From Stomoxys calcitrans (taxonomy: Eukaryota > Arthropoda > Insecta > Diptera > Muscidae), in contig NC_081555.1 in the NCBI RefSeq assembly GCF_963082655.1, forward strand, positions 177,242,944 through 177,306,943: 64,000 bases of DNA, read 5' to 3'. Under the pieces are notes generated by a model. It saw only the letters and a program-made list of their open reading frames with translations. It was not told the origin of the DNA and searched no databases. Positions 32,852 to 43,904 of the stretch are shown here, piece by piece (position 1 is the first letter of the stretch; the number at the start of each line of letters is the position of its first letter). Made by a program: the position numbers and the translations under genes.

Positions 32852-33815
32852 GAAAACAAAATGTGATCAGCTTTAGTTGCAATGAGTAATAATCCTAATT
32901 AACACTGAAAGATTAACCATTAGACTAATGGCAACAGATACAGATAATGAATTTGAAGAGAACAGTGTACAATACACTGCTACAACAACAACAACATGAA
33001 GAAAACATTTTCCAAAACTGTTGGTATCCGATAATAGTAGTAACTAGGATCATTCCGAACAAATCTTTGATGACTCTATTGGGATTATTCTGGTTAGGCG
33101 ATGCCAGAATGGCGTCATAAAAGTAATAATGCGGTAGTAGAATATTAGGCAGAACGTTTTGGTTGCCAGCAGAGCTGTAATATTGGTTGAAGTAGACAGG
33201 CCCGGGGTATGACAAAATTCACACAATTTTTTTAAATTCGTAAAATTTGGCGTGAATGGCAGTCCCCTTGTTTTAAAAGAGTAAAATTCTATTCTTGATT
33301 CGTATTATAAGCGGGAGAAAACGTATGTACGTTTAAAGCTATTATTGGTAGCATTTTGTACATTCTTTGCGGATTAAGCTAGATCTCTAAATTTTGCTTT
33401 AGGTAATACAATTACGACATAACGTAGATAAAAAAAAATCGATAGGATATGGATACACATAGATACCAAAACGTACAAAATAATTGCTTACCTTACCAGC
33501 AATGGACATGAATGGCTTTTCAAATCGTAATTGGGGCAATGGCCTGAGGACTCCCTTGGGGCGATAATTTTTGATATTGCCTAGGGTTGAGGGACGCTAA
33601 AAATGCTCTAGACTATGTAGGACTTTCACGGGCCAACACTGATCTATTTTGCATATTCGTACACCTGGGGCCTCCGCCCAAAAAAGAGACTTCAGATTCA
33701 TGTGGCTGGGGTCAACATTAGGGGGTTGCAACAAATTAAAAAAAAAAATCGTATTACGCCCTATAAAGTACATTTTTACCTACTATATCAATGGCCTCCA
33801 GCGTGAATTCCTATA
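32852..33815. other. Intergenic DNA, no gene seen
   Basis: Contains a short CAAC-tailed repeat end (GTGTACAATACACTGCTACA near 32965). Otherwise only AT-rich sequence with no coding signal. Confidence 0.5.
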
Positions 33816-34440
33816 GTTCAGCTTAAATGATACTTTTCCAATAAAAAGTACTGCTGACAAAGAAACCTTGTTGACCACGTACAAAGTAATTGTCCGGTCT
33901 GTGGTAAGTTATGCAGCACCAGTGTGGTCTCATCAGCTCTGTGGCATGCAGTTGAAAAATATTTAGATCAGTTAGAACGCCGATTTTCGAACTCCGACAG
34001 GCTGTCTCCTCAGTTCTTACGTGGACCACCTCTATCAGAAGGCAAACATCCCACCTGTGCGAAGACATAACTACATGCTGTCTAAGCAATACCTTCTCCT
34101 TCCACCCAAATCATTATCATGTGGATAGGTATCCACCGCCCAGAAGACTTAAGGTAGATCTATATGATCTAGATCGTGAAGTCCAGCGCAACAAGAGAGA
34201 AACTTTAGATCAAGCGGTATATTATGCGGGCCTAGAAAACATTCATGCAGACGAAGAAATTGCCATCCCCCGGCAAACCAGAGTGGTTCTGATCCAATTA
34301 CATGCGGGATGTATATTCCGACACACGTCACCTGCTTAACTGTCCTGTCGGACACACTCGCCTCAGATACAGATCCCTCTGGACGCACCCATCTTAGTCG
34401 CAGAGTTTCTGAACCTGGATACTCAACAAAATCAAGCGGA
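33815..34440 (+). mobile_element. Jockey-like LINE, reverse transcriptase C-terminal part
   Basis: Plus-strand frames give YKVIVRSVVSYAAPVWS, then after breaks HVDRYPPPRRLKVDLYDLD and a long polar segment. These are the post-catalytic region of a jockey-like ORF2. Frameshifts occur near 33950 and 34020. The element runs into a CAAC tail at 34450. Confidence 0.7.
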
Positions 34441-34474
34441 CGAAAGGTATAACACAACACACTGCTACAACAAC

Positions 34475-34580
34475 TATCAATCCCATGGCAGCCGGTTGTA
34501 CGTACCGAATTGACCCGTTGAAGGGCTTCATCACCAAGGGCTGAGACCTCAGTGTACAACACACTGCTACAACAGCAACT
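34475..34580 (+). repeat. CAAC-tailed short element, copy 1
   Basis: Starts CCCATGGCAGCCGGTTGTAC and ends GTGTACAACACACTGCTACA followed by ACAGCAAC. Two tails meet head to head at 34560-34600. See other copies at 37.5, 39.25, 40.07 and 55.58 kb. Confidence 0.65.
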
Positions 34581-34599
34581 GTTGTTGTTGTAGCAGTGT

Positions 34600-35325
34600 G
34601 ATGTGTTTCATCCAATCGCCAAATCTGGGAACTCTGCGAATAAGATAGGGTGTCTTCAGAGGACTCTGGTCCTATGTCGAGTAGGATTAGCTGGGCCGAT
34701 AGCGTGTGGTTCCAATTGAGACACAAATCCAACAAGCTGGGATTAATCCGCTGAACCTAACGCTCTAGATCATTTAGATCCACCCTGATCTTTTCGGGGG
34801 CGGTGGATGCCTATCCACAAGATGGTAAATGGTATGGTTTCCAACCATGATCGTACAACCGCCAGCATTTGATTCCGATGCCATCCGGAGGGTGTGGAAT
34901 AGAGGAGATGTAGAGGTTAAACAGTGCCAGATATATCACCGCGCCTACGGGAACTTTCGGTTTCACTTTACGGGGCTTCGTATATTGCTAACCTTTGCCA
35001 ATCGATATGATAGATCTATCAAGGCAACCAGTTACTGCAGCCTTTGGAAAGAGAAAAAACTAAACCACTAAAGTAGGTCGTAAGCAGTTAGAGCCAACAT
35101 TTCAACACGTCAGCTAAAAACCGGGCACAAAAATCACAGAAAATTCATAACTATAACTTTAAAATAATCTGGGATTTTATCCACCTTTGTGCTGCTACCA
35201 CCAAAGCAAAATCATCCGTTTCTAAATCGAAAGAGGTATTTCATTGACCAATTGATTGCTCTTTGGTCTAAGTAAGAAATTTAAGACCACTCCCTATTTT
35301 ACCATTACCACTTTTCATAACTTTC
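34600..35325. other. LINE-derived and unassigned sequence
   Basis: The stretch near 34860-34920 (GATGCCATCCGGAGGGTGTG, AATAGAGGAGATGTAGAGG) matches 43830-43880, linking it to the LINE region at 43-45 kb. No intact frame. Confidence 0.5.
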
Positions 35326-35327
35326 AA

Positions 35328-35464
35328 ACTTCTCCCCAAAGGGGTGTCGCAATGCGGTCCCTTTACATTGAGCTTAAACTTGAATCGAACAGCACTCATT
35401 GATCTGTGAGAAGTTTGCCCCTGTTCCTTGATGGAATGTTCATGGGCAAATTTGCAATTCGCAT
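35328..35464 (+). mobile_element. SINE 3' half, copy 7
   Basis: CTTCTCCCCAAAGGGGTGTC to CATGGGCAAATTTGCAATTC. The tRNA-like head is missing. Orientation is antisense to jub, about 600 bp beyond its stop. Confidence 0.75.
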
Positions 35465-35622
35465 TTTTGCTTTTTATATTCACGACCAAAAGTCTTAAAA
35501 CAAATTGTATGTTTAAAATGTAAGAACTTTATTTTATTGCGAAACATTTTCGTTTATTCTTAATATTGGAAATGTCATAAGCAGCAAGAGTAGTTATATT
35601 GCCAACTGTTGCCACAAAAATA

Positions 35623-35628
35623 TTTATT
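35623..35628 (-). terminator. jub: Possible poly(A) signal for jub
   Basis: AATAAA on the minus strand about 450 bp after the jub stop codon. Another lies at 35528. Which is used cannot be told from sequence. Confidence 0.45.
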
Positions 35629-36076
35629 TGTATGTATGTAAAATTTATAAAAAAAAAATAATAAAGCAAACTTCGAATATATAACAAATTTAATACTAAA
35701 GTGGTACAAAAAGAAGTTGCCTTTAAAAATAGTAATCACATACGAATGCACTGCGTATGTACAAAAATATGTATCATGTTTTGTTTTTTCAATAGTATAA
35801 TGTATAGGTCTAAAATATATTTTCTAAAGTACTTGAGAATGTATTACCAATTCTTGTATTGTAAATGCAGTATTGGTATGTCTTGTGCATTACCGTCTCG
35901 GCGACACTTAAAGAGTAAATCTCTACAAAAAGCATTCATTTTCCTAATATGAGTGTTACCACCAACACTTAATCGGCTACACAATCAATATAGTATGCAC
36001 ATACAGTTGTATGTAGTATAAAATTACATATTGCAAAATAGTTCAATTGAGGTTAAGGAATTTTCTGAGTCTGCTT

Positions 36077-39000
36077 CTAACCCATATATTGATAGGAGGC
36101 ACATACTGGTTCTTGGCCAGCATGTGAAGACGATTGTAGTGAGAGGCATTGTAAATGGCATGAACGACATAGAAGGCGATTGTCCAGGGGGTAGCAACGC
36201 TTGTCTGGTTCATCTGTTAACTGCATGCCACAGTTTTCACAAATATAACAGTCAACATGGAAATCCTTATCCATGGAAACAACACGTACCGTCTCATCGG
36301 TGCCCTCAACAGGAGTTATACCTGTAAATAAAATACAAAAAATTAATGTAAGTTAAAATTGAAAAGCCAAAGTCTACATACCCTTGCCACAACTAGCGCA
36401 TTTAGGAGCAAACATACGATGATAGTCATTGACACAATAGATTTTGTGATCTACATCCACTGTGAAAGGAACACCATCTAGACATTCATTGCAGATACAG
36501 CAACGGAAACAACCGGGATGATAAGATTTGCCCATGGCTTGTAAAATCTGCAAAGGATTTGAAAGGAAAAATTTCATGGAATGAAAACTGATATAGCATC
36601 GCAAACGGGTTGTTCTCACCATCTCCATTATCAAGTGACCACAAATAGCACACTTTTCGGCTGTTTGTTGAAAACCAGAATACTGCAATAAACAAGAACA
36701 GAAATTTATATGTAGTGATAACAGAATACAAATTCAAACAAATAAAGAAAGGCAAATGCCGGTCGATGCTGTCTATATAATACTCTACACCTACCCTTTA
36801 AGTTGAAATTGGAAGCTATATCTATTTTTGAACCTAATTTGATGGACTTTGGTGGATGTTTTCGGTTGGGTTATAAAACAATCCCTATCAAATTTCAAGC
36901 AAATGTGTTCAATATTGCTCTATATATGCAAATAGGGCGATGTATATATGTTTACGGAAGCTAAATATAAATCTGAACCGATTTTGATAAAATTTAACAA
37001 AACTGTCAACAGTCATAAGAGAATTATATGTGCCAATTTTTGTGGCTATCTATTGACAAATGACCGACCAAAATTAAAAATTTTATGCAAATTTTTGCCC
37101 ATGAACATTCCACTACGGAACAGGGGCAAACTTCTCACATATCAATAAGTGCAGTCCGATTCAAGTTTTTAAGCTCAATGATAAGGGGTCTCCTTTTTAT
37201 AGCCGAGTCCGAACGGCGTGCCGCAGGGCGACACCTTTTTTGGAGAGAAGTTTTACATAGCATTGTACCGCACAAATGTTGCCAGCATTAGGAGGGGAAA
37301 ACCACCGCTGAAAATGTTTTCTGATGGTCTCGCCAGGTTTCGACGCCAGGCGTTCAGCGTCATAGGCGGACATGCTAACCTATGCGCTACGGTTGCCTCC
37401 ATGACCGATCACATTATTGAAATGTACTCAAAGTCGGACGAACATATATATGTATATATCTTAATCTGAACCGATTGCGACCAAACTCCTAAGATGTTGT
37501 GGTAGCTGTTGTTGTAGCAGTGAGGACTCCATCGGCCAATTCAATACTTACAACCGGCTGCCATGGCATTGATTGCGGTAGTCGTAGGAGAAAGCGTAAT
37601 GCAATAGGGAAGATGAGTCAATAAATGCGTTGGCAATGGCTTTAGATTTGAAACATTTTAACATTAAGGCGGTACATTTTTTTTCTTTTAAATCGTATAG
37701 CAAAAAACGTAAACTACATAAATTTACATAAAACTTCTCCGAAGAAACCATGTATGTAAAATAAAATCCTAATCCGAGACCCTCTGCTTGTATGTATATG
37801 CCTGCCTTGCCAAAAATATAAATGCTAGAAATAAAAAGCTATTATTTCTAGCATTTATAGTTTGGTCAATTCAGAGACGCGGTTAAGGGTTTGATTTTAT
37901 ATCCAAATCAACCCGACCTAATATACATTCTAGCATACTCCCGGTCCAATAAATACTGCTAATCTGTTCCTGTACACCAATTTCGAGAGCCCCAGCGCTA
38001 TCCGTAAAGAATGTACCATTTCGTACTATTTTCTACTTTTTTGTACTTAATATATATTGTCAAAGTGTAACTGTATGCCAATTTTGCTCTTTCCCAGTCT
38101 TTGAAGAAAGTACCATATATACTACCAAGGTGCAACTGTATCGCAATTATGAGAGTTCCAACTCGGAAAACTCTTGTAGTCGACTAATATACATTGTCAA
38201 TGTAAAGGGTGATTTTTTTGAGGTTAGGATTTTCATGCATTAGTATTTGACAGATCACGTGGGATTTCAGACATGGTGTCAAAGAGAAAGATGCTCAGTA
38301 TGCTTTGACATTTCATCATGAATAGACTTACTAACGAGCAACGCTTGCAAATCATTGAATTTTATTACCAAAATCAGTGATCGGTTCGAAATGTGTTCAT
38401 TCACCGTAACGTTGCGTCCAACAGCATCTTTGAAAAAATACGGTCCAATGATTCCACCAGCGTACAAACCACACCAAACAGTGCATTTTTCGGGATGCAT
38501 GGGCAGTTCTTGAACGGCTTCTGGTTGCTCTTCACTCCAAATGCGGCAATTTTGCTTATTTACGTAGCCATTCAACCAGAAATGAGCCTCATCGCTGAAC
38601 AAAATTTGTCGATAAAAAAGCGGATTTTCTGCCAACTTTTCTAGGGCCCATTCACTGAAAATGATTTGCAAGCGTTGCTCGTTAGTAAGTCTATTCATGA
38701 TGAAATGTCAAAGCATACTGAGCATCTTTCTCTTTGACACCATGTCTGAAATCCCACGTGATCTGTCAAATAATAATGCATGAAAATCCTAACCTCAAAA
38801 AAATCACCCTTTATAACTGTACCCCAATTTTGAGAGCTTTAGCTCTATCTGTGAAGAAAGTACCTAATTGTACGTTTTAGTACCTAAATGTACGAACACC
38901 GCAAAAATCTTCTAGTCGGCCAATGTGTACTGTCAAGGTGTACCTGTATCCCAAATTTCAGAGCTCTATCTCAATCTGTAAAGAAAGTACTATTATGTTC

Positions 39001-42000
39001 GCTTTAGTACCTAAATGTACGAATTTCATTAAAAATCTCCGCCCGATACGTACTGTCATAGTTATCTGTATCCACATTTTGAGCCCTTTAACTCAATCAT
39101 TGATGAAGGTACCATTTGGTACGTTTTAGTACCTGTACTTATCTATTTCAAAAAGTATTCTAGTCGCTCAATAAATACTGTCAAGTTATACCTGTATCCT
39201 AAATTTCGGAGCTGAAGCTCAATCTGTAAGAAAGTACCATTTCAATTCCAAGGCAGCCGATTGTACGTACAAGGCAGCCGGTTGTAGACCCGATGAAGTC
39301 CTTCATCGACAAGGGCTGCCGCCTCAGTGTACAACACACTGCTACAACAACAACAACCATTTTGTACGTGTTAGTCGCTCATATTTATTGCCAAAAAGTA
39401 ACGGTATCCCGATTTGAGCGCTTTAGCTGAATTCGTAAAGAAAGTACCATTTTCTAAGTTTTACTACCTAAATGTACGAATTTAATAAAAATCTTCAAGG
39501 CGCATGATAAATACTGCCAGCTTGTACCTGCATCCCAAATTTCAGAGAGCCAGAGCCAATCAGTACAGAAGTACCAAATGGTTCCAATTGCGATACTAAA
39601 CGTACGTTTTCTCCCGTTTCCAGTACTATTTTTCACACTTTTTCCTTCCACCCTTAATTTTTTTAAGCTGAGTTTCCAAGTTCTAGCTCTGCCCGTTGGC
39701 TTGTGCAAAGTTAACCCATGTCGTACTGTTTTAGTAACCATGTGTAAAGATTTTCGAAATCACATCCAATTTAGGTTGCCAATATGTACCTAACTTCCAA
39801 ACTTCAGAGTTCTATCTCAATTTACCAAAAAGTTACAGTAAATAATTGGAGCATTTAATGTACCATTTCTTCTACTTTCGGTACGATTTTTACTAAACCT
39901 TATTTTTGTCGAGACGCTCTTTAATTTGAGCCCAAATAATTTTCATAATTCTCGCCCATTTGGTGCGCCCCGGGCAAAATGTCACCACTTTAGTACTATA
40001 AGGTACTGTGAAGTGATCAACCAGTCAGTCAGTCAATCAAGCGTCTCTCTTCTATATAATCACTGCCGCCTCAGTGTACAACACACTGCTACAACAACAA
40101 CAGCGGTGGGCACCACAAAGATCGGACTCCAAAGTTCCATCCTGTGTGGTGCTCATAACTATTCGGGGTGCCGGGATAACGGCAATCGATGCTCAATTCA
40201 CATGTATTATTATTCTCTTGATTTCAGTCGTTGTTGAGACAGCAATGGGTGAAAATGCGCATGGGTGTACGCATCGTTTTTGTGCTTTCGTTTAAAAAAC
40301 AATGTTTTTTTCAGATTAAGCGCTTGTTAAGGAAGGAAAAATTAATGTTTTGTTTAATATTATGTTTTTTTTAAACATCAATCTTTTTATCAGATAAATG
40401 AATTTTCATTTGTAAAAAATTATGGACAGTAATTTACGCATACAGTCTTATTTTCGAATTTGGCGTACCATTACAGTCGCAGACAATCAGCGGTCTCGAG
40501 TGGAAATTCTCAGTGAGAGGTCGGGTGGCACTGGCTATTACATAAATTCTGAGTGCTAAGATGCTCGATATGGCAAGGAGAGTTATTGGCGCCTTTAAAT
40601 AACTAATGGTCATTATGTGCCGACGGAGATCGATCCTACAGACCGGAACGAGATTTTTTTTTTTTGTTTTACTCACCATATAATCCTCTTCACAATAAAC
40701 ACGGCCATGCACATTGTAAAATGCTTTGCCACGCAAAGCACGGCCACAGGAACAGCATATAAAACAATTGGTGTGGTAAAGATTGCCCATAGCCTGACAT
40801 GCTTGGCCGGCACCCTTTACCTTCTCACCGCATGTGTGACAAATGCCTGTAAAATAAAAAATATATTAAAAAAAAAACAACAAAAAAGTGACATAGGTTC
40901 ATATAAAATTTAGTAAAAAGTTTTTATTTTTTTCTTTTCATCATTACTTTACTTAAATTGTATCATCCAACTCACCAAAATATTCTCCTTGCTCTTCGCT
41001 TTGCTCAATTTCCTCTTCAAGCTGCCTAGTTAATTCTTCAATTTTTCTTTGTGCCTCAGACGGACCAGCCGGGCGCTTTGTTACGCTATATGGTAGAAGA
41101 TTCTTAGCTAAGCCTCCTGGCAAAGAAAAGACATAAGCATTTTATAAAACATTGGGTTTTCATAACCCCTACCTGTGCTACTAGTTTGTGATGGTGTGGG
41201 TGAAGTTGCCGGTAGACTATTGCCACTATGGTTAGCCTGTATGGGCGTGAATAGCTTACTATTATTTGACGCTGTATTTGGAATGCCACCAGTCGGTGAG
41301 ACTCGACGATTTTCCACATTTGCTTGAGTTAAGTTGGACTTTTGCCCTGAACCACCTCCTGATGTGTTCTCCAGTGTATTGTACGACGGCAATGGCTTTT
41401 GTGGTTTCAAAAGAGGACTATTGTTTAGATTAGCAGTCATGCAGACATAGTCGGAACTATTGATTTCTTCAATGTAATTTGGGTTGACCGAAACGTTTAT
41501 ACCGGCAGTGTTATGCTGGAAATGTTGGTTGTGTTCAAATAGGATGTTTTTTTAAGCTTAAGTTCGAATAACTTACCGTTGTTTTTAAGGGAGTGTGTTG
41601 ATGCAACTTATAATCGTTTGGGCCACCCATGCTGGAGCTGGAACTTGTATATGATTTCGATGGCGAAATTGCTGTGTTGCTCATATGACTGGGCAAGGAA
41701 AGATTTCGATAGCGTTGTGTTGGTGAGTTTGGTTCGCATCCCACTGCACCACCACTCAATGTTTGCGGTTGTGCCGCTGTTTTAAGCGAAGAATTGGAAG
41801 TGCTCCGCCTGTGCATTGGAGAAGCCAATAGATCCAAGGTGTTTACACCCAAGTTATTGCTAGCTTGACCCTCGGAAAGCTCAAGTGAAGAATGTTGCTG
41901 ATGAAGTTGTTGTTGTTGCTGTTGCAAACGGGCTGCATGCAGATTGCCATGATGTTGGGGTGAAGCTAAAACCGAATCAATATTGTGATGCTGGTAAATA

Positions 42001-42569
42001 GTTGCCGTAGCTGGTGAAGCCTGCGGCTGGGCCCTCTGGCCTGAATTTGGAATGACCCGCATATTTTCATAAATTGGGGTGGAGTCTGGATCCGGCACTG
42101 GAGTGTGAGCGTAGCGCAATGACGAATTCCCCGTAATGGGTGGTTGCATTACCATATAATGGCCTCTTTGTGTATGCTGAGATTGCCCCATGGAAGCCGG
42201 ACTTTGTGGCTGTGCTCGTTTATTGATGGCAGCCACCACTCCCGTTGAACTCTGATAAAAATCCAAATTTTCATAAACAGGCGAGTTGGTGCCATTCAAA
42301 GGAATGTCGGCATTCAATCTGGGTGAGTATTGCAATTGTTCGATATGTTTAGGTGTGGCATACTTGGAGGCCGTCGTAATGTTTGCCCTTTCGTACATGC
42401 GATAGTCCTCATGAGTTGGTTGCAGTTGCTGCTGCTGTTGTGTTTGTTGTCTTTGGGTTCTTTGAATACTGTTGCTATTGGAATTACCACCATGATTGGC
42501 AGTACCAATGTGTAATCGCTGCATTAGAAACTCATAGTCATTTGAAGACTCATTAACTTGAGAAGCCAT
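36077..42569 (-). CDS. jub: Ajuba LIM-domain scaffold protein (seven exons, about 706 aa)
   Basis: Exons, 5' to 3': 42569-41577, 41515-41173, 41116-40976, 40846-40677, 36682-36620, 36547-36382, 36321-36077; all in phase, about 706 residues. The first two exons encode a low-complexity region rich in Gln, Ser and Asn (CAG/CAA runs near 42430 and 41915) with PVYENLDFY and PIYENM tyrosine motifs. Exon 3 is a charged helix ([15 protein letters not shown]) typical just before the LIM region of Ajuba. Three LIM zinc domains follow: LIM1 from about residue 495 ([15 protein letters not shown]), LIM2 from about 560 ([11 protein letters not shown]), LIM3 from about 620 (CASCGKGITPVEG to CRSCHLQ), with the expected Cys and His ligands. 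Ajuba proteins act at adherens junctions and restrain Warts in the Hippo pathway. The 4 kb intron inside the LIM region is full of repeats. Zyxin is excluded by the LIM sequences, which match Ajuba best in my recall. Confidence 0.94.
37085..37400 (-). mobile_element. tRNA-derived SINE, copy 8
   Basis: Minus-strand head GGAGGCAACCGTAGCGCATA, B box changed to GGCGTCGAAACC, complete body and tail (GTTCATGGGCAAAAATTTGC). Near full length, same strand as jub. Confidence 0.85.
37495..37575 (-). repeat. CAAC-tailed short element, copy 2
   Basis: On the minus strand: ATGCCATGGCAGCCGGTTGT to CACTGCTACAACAACAGC. Matches the copy at 34475 in the opposite orientation. Confidence 0.6.
38205..38811 (-). 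mobile_element. Tc1/mariner derivative with 152 bp inverted repeats and a transposase core fragment
   Basis: A TA dinucleotide flanks both ends (38203-38204 and 38812-38813). The ends, AAGGGTGATTTTTTTGAGGT and its complement, are inverted repeats of about 152 bp (38205-38356 and 38660-38811) that differ visibly at one position. Each repeat contains the start of a transposase frame ([13 protein letters not shown]). Between them, on the minus strand, a part of the catalytic domain is kept: [15 protein letters not shown], then [13 protein letters not shown] with the first catalytic Asp, and [16 protein letters not shown]. The helix-turn-helix region and the C-terminal catalytic residues are deleted, so it cannot make an active enzyme. 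Confidence 0.85.
39245..39355 (+). repeat. CAAC-tailed short element, copy 3
   Basis: CAAGGCAGCCGGTTGTAGAC, GAAGTCCTTCATCGACAAGG and CAGTGTACAACACACTGCTA followed by CAACAACAACAAC. Inserted in the GTAC-rich array. Confidence 0.7.
40066..40170 (+). repeat. CAAC-tailed short element (3' end) joined to a second repeat
   Basis: CTCAGTGTACAACACACTGC plus a CAAC tail, followed directly by CACAAAGATCGGACTCCAAA and TCCATCCTGTGTGGTGCTC, which also occurs inverted near 53770-53815. Confidence 0.6.
40441..40665 (+). repeat. Dispersed element with GGCGCCTTTAAATAA core, copy 1
   Basis: Contains GACAATCAGCGGTCTCGAGT, TGAGAGGTCGGGTGGCACTG and GAGTTATTGGCGCCTTTAAA. The same order occurs at 60285-60480 (minus) and partly at 53850-53960. 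No coding content. It stops just short of the jub LIM1 exon splice donor. Confidence 0.6.
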
Positions 42570-43904
42570 TGTGTTGCGTGCTGTTGAATTGCTCCCCTCC
42601 TTTTCAAGACTAAGAATACACTATTGTTTAAATGTTACGTAAAATTCTAAGCCAAAGGATGATACAGAACCGAAAAGAACAACGCCCCTTGTCCTTTGTA
42701 TGGGGTATCACACGAATGTAATCCGTATAGCCTGGCTTTTTTGTTTTTTCAATCGTCGTTCTTTTTGCTGAAGCAGAATTAAAAGTTTGTATGTTGTGAT
42801 TATAATTACACAAACTTAATAGTATAAAAAAAGCTTTTACTTTCGCTTGTTATAGCAAAACACTTCCATGTTACTCCGGATATAATATTGGAATTTGAAA
42901 TGATATTTATTTATTTATCGTTTTCAATAGTTTTTATTTCGTCTGAATCAATTTGTTAATTGGAGAATCGTCGACGAATAAAAGTGGGCAGGGAAAATCA
43001 AGTGACAGTTTTGAGAATACGTCTACACACCGCAGATGTCGCTTTTGTTCACATGTTAAATTGGCCGAAAACGTGGCATTGCCAGCAATAAAAGACACTA
43101 TAGGGTACGTAAATTTTCTTTGAGTTGAGTTTGAGTTGAGAAAATGCAACAATCCAAATGGAATAATTGTAGGTAGCAAATTCAGATATAGATCCAGGAA
43201 CTCCGCCACTTAGGTGGGGTGTGTCCAGAGGAAACTGGGTTGTTGTTGTTGTTGCTGGCTGGGCAGTTTAACAGATATCGTGTGGTCCCAGGTTAAATCC
43301 TGCACGTTGGCATCAATCCCTGCCCTTTAGGAGTTGAGGCGGCTGCATCTTCCGGGTCGTAATTGAGTCGGAACTACTCTGGTTTGCCCAGCTAGGTCAA
43401 TTTCTTCAGATGAGTTCGTTCTCCAAGGACCATATTTACCCAGTAGCTATTCACCGCATCTGCTGCCGAGACAATCCGTCGCAGTTCGAAGAGCGCCATC
43501 CTGGCAGATATGAATATTGTTCCACTACGTGCCAAAGAGCTGACGAGACCACACTGGCGCTGCATAACTTACCACGACAATTGCTTTTTACGTGATCAAC
43601 CGGGTTTCTTTGATAGCACTCCAAGTGCTGCCGACAAGTGACTTGAGAACTTTGTGTCTAATTCTGACCTTAACGCAATTTGCAGTGACATGTGAGGAGA
43701 ATTTGTAAGAGCTGACAATGGGATAAGAGGCATATTCTTTGAGGTAGACGTTTAACCTGTGGCAGATATCACCAATGGGTTGGGGCTTGATGCCATGATC
43801 TTACAACCCTCCACATATGATATGATATTTATGCCGTCTGGAGGGGGTGGAATAGAGGATAGGTATTGGTTCAACAGTACCGGAGACATCAGCCCGACTT
43901 GGGG
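42570..43904. other. Upstream region of jub and LINE 3' debris
   Basis: The jub 5' UTR and promoter should lie here, but no core promoter motif was identified. From about 43240, a GTTGTTGTTGTTGCTGGC run (a CAAC tail read on the minus strand) and matches to 34.86 kb mark the 3' part of the LINE at 43.9-45.0 kb. Confidence 0.5.

Larger units (their letters stand above)
37920..39855. repeat. GTAC-rich tandem repeat in jub intron
   Basis: Units of about 120-150 bp share ACTGTCAAGGTGTACCTGTA, CAAATTTCAGAGCTCTATCT, CTGTAAAGAAAGTACC and TTAGTACCTAAATGTACGAA. At least eight imperfect units are readable. They are interrupted by the mariner derivative (38205-38811) and a CAAC-tailed element (39245-39355), showing the array is older than both. 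Confidence 0.72.
36683..40676. other. jub: Repeat-filled jub intron
   Basis: Intron of about 4.0 kb between the LIM1 exon and the first LIM2 exon. It contains a SINE (37.09-37.40), CAAC-tailed short elements, a perfect 17 bp hairpin (37818-37858), a GTAC-rich tandem repeat (37.9-39.85), a mariner derivative inside that repeat (38205-38811) and another dispersed element at 40.44-40.66. Confidence 0.85.
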
